A DNA stretch of 64,000 nucleotides from Siphlonurus alternatus (taxonomy: Eukaryota > Arthropoda > Insecta > Ephemeroptera > Siphlonuridae), in contig OX463778.1 in NCBI GenBank assembly GCA_949825025.1, positions 41,307,194 through 41,371,193 on the forward strand, read 5' to 3'. Both the position numbers and the translations under genes were made by a program. Below, piece by piece: positions 60,501-64,000 of the stretch. Below the pieces are notes generated by a model. The model did not search any database and was not told the DNA's origin. It saw only the letters and a program-made list of their open reading frames with translations. Numbering within the stretch: the stretch's first letter is position 1; every line of letters starts with the position of its first letter.

Positions 60501-63500
60501 CATGGGCAATATAGGCATTTCCCCCACTCCAATTTTTTTTAAGATTGTCCTTATAGAGGCAGCTCCCCTCCCCACCCCCCGAAATATTTCAGACCTCCCC
60601 CCACCCCACGAATTTTTTTTTCTCGATCCGCGCCTGTATAATATAATAGGACTTAATTTATAGTCATAGCTTAATGCAGATAGTAATTTAAATCGGACCC
60701 ATTCATATTGCTAAAAAAATGGGGCTTGGAAGGGAAGAAAGCAAACTGGAGAATTAACCTATAAAGATTATATATTTTAAATATAAAATTTGAAAATTTT
60801 AGATGGGTTAAAACTTATAATTACTATAATCCTTTGTCAATTAAACGGCTTGTATTAAACTAAACTTAAAAATGAAACAAAAAGGAATACTTATAAATAA
60901 TATAATGTTGTAAGACATTTTTGTACATAATAATTGTGTATAGTCTCTAGCTCCTATATTAATATTATATAATCATAATATAGTATTACATATATTATAA
61001 TATATATTATAATACATAATTGTTTACCAGCGTTGAGCAAAAATACATTATATTATTATACATTATAATTTAGCTAGAAATACCTTTAATTTAGTTTTCT
61101 GTATTATGTTTAACAACAATGTTTTAAAGGTAAACCGTGCTACAAAATTTATGTTTGTACTAATAATATTTATATTATAAGCAACAGTAAACTTTGCAAC
61201 AAAAGCGAATGTTATTTTGTTTTAATCCCTGCAGATTAAAGACTCAAATAACACAGTACAAAGTGTAACAGCTATGGCTAATGGGTGGTTTTAATGAATT
61301 AATAAACTTTTGGCTTAAACTGCGTACAATTTATGCACACGCATTTAGAGAGTGTATAACTCAATCATTATATTTGTAATTAAATTTAAATTACCAAGTC
61401 TTCATACATAATGTAGCAGATGTTTTAAAAATAAATCGTACTTACAGCTGCGAGTTTGTCGAATCTTGCGAAGAGATCGTTAAGAATGCGCACGAGCTCC
61501 TGCGCACAGCACTGGCTGGCTAACGCTGCAACATAAGTCTCAGTTAACAGAGACAGCGAGGAGGGATGGACGGGGAGCACTCACCTGTAAATCCCTTGAT
61601 GTCAGCAAAGAGAATGCTCACGTTCTCGTAGCGATGAATGTAGATCTTGTGAAATTGACTGGGTGTGAAGCCACCCTTGTCGTTCTCCTCACGCGCGATG
61701 TCACGAATCATCTCGCGAGCCACAAAGTCGGGAAGTACTGAAAACAAAACATTACGTCACCAATGAAGATGATCGAATTTTATATTAAATTAGGTGGTGA
61801 ATAAATTTAATTTTCATCCGCATACTCCTTCCCCCAGCTAATTTTACAATAGGTTTTGCTGTTGCAAAGCTGTGCCTTTGAAAATTGATAAACAAATTTT
61901 TGACTTAATTAGCATATTATATAGCAAATTTTAAGTTTCACAGTAAAATATGGAATAATTTGCTGTCATTTGTTTGTATGTACAAAATAACTCATGGGTG
62001 GGTGGAAAATACAATAAATAAATAAATTACTAGCAAATATACAGATACAAAAATTAATATTTTTTATTCAGCAAACACATTAATGATATTGTTCTTTTTT
62101 TTCTTTTTTTTTTCAACACAGATTGTAAAAGAAGGTGATTAAATGTACATTAATGGACGATTTTATGACAAATGAAGTTTGTATTCTGCTTTATATCTCT
62201 TTGATGAGACTCATGAAACGAACCATTAGCGTGATTGCTGATTTATTGTAGTCATTAAACATTTGTAATGAAAAAATAAAACAAGAAATCAAAAAAATAG
62301 GGTGTACATTGCAAACTCAGCTTTTGCAATGATGACTTCTTGCTTGAACGAAATTAGTTAATAAAATGGATAAAAAAATGTATTCTGTATAATAAAATAA
62401 AAATAAAATCTGTGCAGTAAGTATATTACACTGTTTTGTAGAACAGACAATGAATTGCCATTGAATTGACAGATGAAAAAATGCCAATATTTATAGTTAA
62501 ATCACTTGAATCTGAAATTAATGTTTGTAAACATCATAATTTGCATATTTTTCCACGTTAATGCATTACTAATTAAGTTCGAATTGATATATTGATTGTA
62601 GGAGAAATGGATTAAATAAAGAATTTTGAATTTTTGAATTTTGAAAGTATTTTTAATATGATATGATTACAAAATGTGCCAATTTTTTTTTCATGTTTTT
62701 TTGTGCTTTTCGCTGTCTGTTGGTTTATTAAAGGGATGGATTCACGATTTTAATAAAAATATACAATGAATTATTCCGTATTATATCATATATCTTGTTA
62801 CTATAATTAATAAACAAAACAGAAAACTAATTCCATAAATCCAATTCAGCTTTTTCTCTACTAGCTTCCACTAATGAACTTGATATTTATTATTCTTCTG
62901 TATGCTGGTTGAATTTGGACATTTTCATTGTTTTTTTTTTTTAAGTTTAAAGTTAATTTCATAATTTATGGCATTTATACCTACAAACATCTGTTTTGAA
63001 TTTATAATTTAATTTCATTTGTCATCTCACTTGATTTGACATTCAATATTGTACAGTATAATATGCTTTAATCTATCCTTCCACGAGAGTATAGCCTAGC
63101 TAGAGCTAGCCTTTATGATAACAAGTTTGTACCCAATAAAAACCAATACAAATTTTAAATATTATAAAAATTGTTACTATACCTGTAATTTTATTTGACA
63201 GCAAATAACAAAAATGATACTTATAACAAAAATTACGCAAAAACTGGTCAGATAAATACATAAATAAATTTATAAATGTATAAATTTTAAATCCAATATG
63301 CATTTTTAATATATACCCGATTGCATAGATGAGAGTCTAACTATAATCCAGATTTAACGTTGTTAATTTTGATTGCTAAATAATCGAAAGAAACAAATTT
63401 AGACCTGGATTAAAGTAAACTCATGTGTATTCAATTGGTTGATAGTATTTTTCCTTTACATAGCACGCGTTAAAGGAAAAATACTATCACCATATGTAAA

Positions 63501-63845
63501 ACGATCTTCTGATTGGCTGGGTGCGTGTAGTACTGCATGTTTCTGCCTCCACTTTTTAAACCCTGGTTTGTTAATGCTTAAAATATCAGCTTTGAAACGG
63601 ACGTGTTCTCAAAGCTCGTATTTTTGACATGCCATCGAGTATGGCCTCTCACCAGAAAGCAGCAGTCGCTCCTGGCGCTCCGTCTCCCGCTGTGTCTTGA
63701 GACGCGCCTCCAGCGAACGATGCGTCTCCAGGAAGGCGCGCCGCTGCCCCCGGTCCGTCAGGAACTTGGTGTACAGCCCGGCCGCGTTCACCCCCGCGTA
63801 CAGAGCGGCCGTAGCCAGCACTCGCCGCGTCACGCAGCTTGCCTC
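51531..63845 (-). CDS. ADCY8: Membrane adenylyl cyclase, ADCY8 / Ac78C type, 5' partial (1169 aa shown)
   Basis: Sixteen minus-strand exons, in order: 63653-63845, 61585-61737, 61446-61525, 60229-60378, 59353-59489, 59206-59299, 58460-58692, 57135-57267, 56768-57034, 56135-56232, 55505-55706, 54215-54672, 53346-53772, 52809-53144, 52451-52658, 51531-51871 (TGA). All phases agree. The enzyme makes cAMP from ATP. Exon 1 carries the end of the first membrane block; exons 2-6 hold catalytic domain C1a with both metal aspartates (FADIKGF, LGDCYYC). Exons 7-9 are a long Ser/Asp-rich C1b linker with WTPEIPFEN. Exons 10-13 give six membrane segments with NNS, NSS and NES sequons in the loop. Exons 13-15 hold C2a with the substrate lysine (EKIKTVG) and [49 protein letters not shown] and [15 protein letters not shown] point to ADCY8, the Ca2+/calmodulin-stimulated class. 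Intron 4 (60379 side to 59490) uses a GC donor. Earlier exons lie beyond the window. Confidence 0.95.
52274..52386. mobile_element. Short MITE in a cyclase intron
   Basis: Inverted arms GTAGAACTATCATATGGTCA and TGACCATATGATGGTTCTAC, pairing on through CAGCGCTGT / ACAGCGCTG and TTTGACATG / CATGTCAAA. No duplication is identified. Confidence 0.65.
54781..54908. mobile_element. Short MITE (GGGGGGTCTTCAAATAAC ends) in a cyclase intron
   Basis: Terminal inverted repeats GGGGGGTCTTCAAATAACAC and GTGTTATTTGAAGACCCCCC bound 128 bp, with inner pairs around AAGACAGTCTTAG. No target duplication is evident and no ORF. Confidence 0.75.
57434..57864. mobile_element. Palindromic MITE (AATGGACAATTTG ends) in a cyclase intron
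   Basis: Near-complete inverted repeat: AATGGACAATTTGCATCAAC at the left and GTTGACGCAAATTGTCCATT at the right. Arms of about 200 bases contain GTCACGTGACCTGGAGCCGG and TGACGTCA. Because of the palindrome, the same 60-odd-residue peptide is read on both strands (57378-57719 plus and 57636-57863 minus); this is not a gene. A diverged relative lies immediately next to it at 57988-58369. Confidence 0.83.
57988..58369. mobile_element. Related palindromic MITE (AATGGGCTTATGG ends), adjacent copy
   Basis: Inverted ends AATGGGCTTATGGGGTGTAA and its near-complement ending TAAGCCCATT. It shares the subterminal AAAGAGGAGGTCGAAAAATA block and the CATAGCA...GTTTGTT core style with 57434-57864, so the two belong to one diverged family sitting about 120 bases apart. 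Confidence 0.78.
59650..59945. mobile_element. Remnants of two TTAA-type MITEs, side by side, in a cyclase intron
   Basis: 59650-59828 is a degraded right half of the GGGTAAGGTAACGCC family (CATGGTAAATTAGTCAAC, GATATTTTAGCTACTGATAG, ACATTGGGCATG). From about 59833 a truncated left arm of the 27007-27658 family follows (GTGTCAAGAAATTATT, GATCTGCAATCCGTTTTTCT, CGCCAAGTTACAA). Confidence 0.65.
60424..60636. mobile_element. hAT-like MITE with CAGGCGCGGATCC ends, copy 3, in a cyclase intron
   Basis: Begins CAGGCGCGGATCC and ends GATCCGCGCCTG. Flanking octamers TATAATAG (60416-60423) and TATAATAT (60637-60644) match at seven of eight positions, as expected for the 8-bp duplication of hAT transposons. 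The interior holds G/A- and C-rich tracts and GGATTTAACATGGGCAATAT, shared with the copy at 27284. Confidence 0.82.
63435..63490. repeat. Short hairpin in the first cyclase intron shown
   Basis: GATAGTATTTTTCCTTTA pairs exactly with TAAAGGAAAAATACTATC across a 15-base loop that includes GCACGCG. It may be a tiny MITE remnant. Confidence 0.6.
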
Positions 63846-64000
63846 CTGCACACATCAACACAAGGTTAGGTCTTGTTAGGGTTAGGTTTACTATTGTGAT
63901 TACTTGATATTTTGGACTCAAATTCAAATTAAAATTAAAATTTTTATTTCGATCGTTGGCTTTACAGCATAGATCACGTCAGAGTTGTTACATAGGTTAT
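63846..64000 (-). other. Intron of the adenylyl cyclase gene running off the window
   Basis: A clear acceptor (TGTGTGCAG on the minus strand) ends at 63846, so the bases up to the window edge are intron upstream of the first visible cyclase exon. The exons for the N-terminus and first five membrane segments must lie beyond. Confidence 0.75.

Overview
This is nuclear DNA from a multicellular animal, most likely an arthropod. Compact GC-rich exons (many 80-450 bp) lie in very AT-rich introns and spacers full of microsatellites and palindromic transposons. The best lineage clue is a juvenile-hormone-binding/takeout-domain gene, a family typical of arthropods and best known from insects and other pancrustaceans. 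I cannot name the class or species. All gene models below were spliced by eye from acceptor/donor sites, reading phase and remembered protein families; no search was run.

Layout. (1) 696-2944 (+): the 3' half of a CCDC39-like coiled-coil gene, cut by the window start. (2) 5106-14515 (+): a complete 11-exon CCDC39 gene (948 aa), the axonemal 96-nm ruler protein; gene 1 is a diverged tandem copy of its 3' half. (3) 15628-20599 (-): a complete 9-exon serine incorporator (SERINC, 448 aa), convergent with CCDC39. (4) 22656-26646 (+): a 6-exon secreted JHBP/takeout-domain protein (317 aa), divergent from SERINC. (5) about 27.0-35.6 kb: a transposon-rich gene desert with a 4.9-kb giant foldback element (28047-32965) flanked by a 9-bp target duplication, and several TTAA-flanked palindromic elements, one inserted inside another. 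(6) 39640-41966 (-): a cAMP-dependent protein kinase inhibitor (PKI). (7) about 42-51.5 kb: a second desert with MITEs and two SINE-like elements sharing a core, one with a 5S-rRNA-derived head. (8) 51531-63845 (-): sixteen 3' exons (1169 aa) of a membrane adenylyl cyclase closest to ADCY8 / Drosophila Ac78C; its 5' end is beyond the window.

Functional links. The CCDC39 pair concerns motile cilia or sperm flagella. The cyclase (makes cAMP) and PKI (blocks the cAMP-activated kinase) lie next to each other on the same strand, about 9.6 kb apart, which may be chance or may matter. The most unusual material is the mobile DNA: two foldback elements of different sequence, both with 9-bp target duplications and arms built of short tandem repeats, plus at least five TTAA-flanked palindromic elements in four sequence families.
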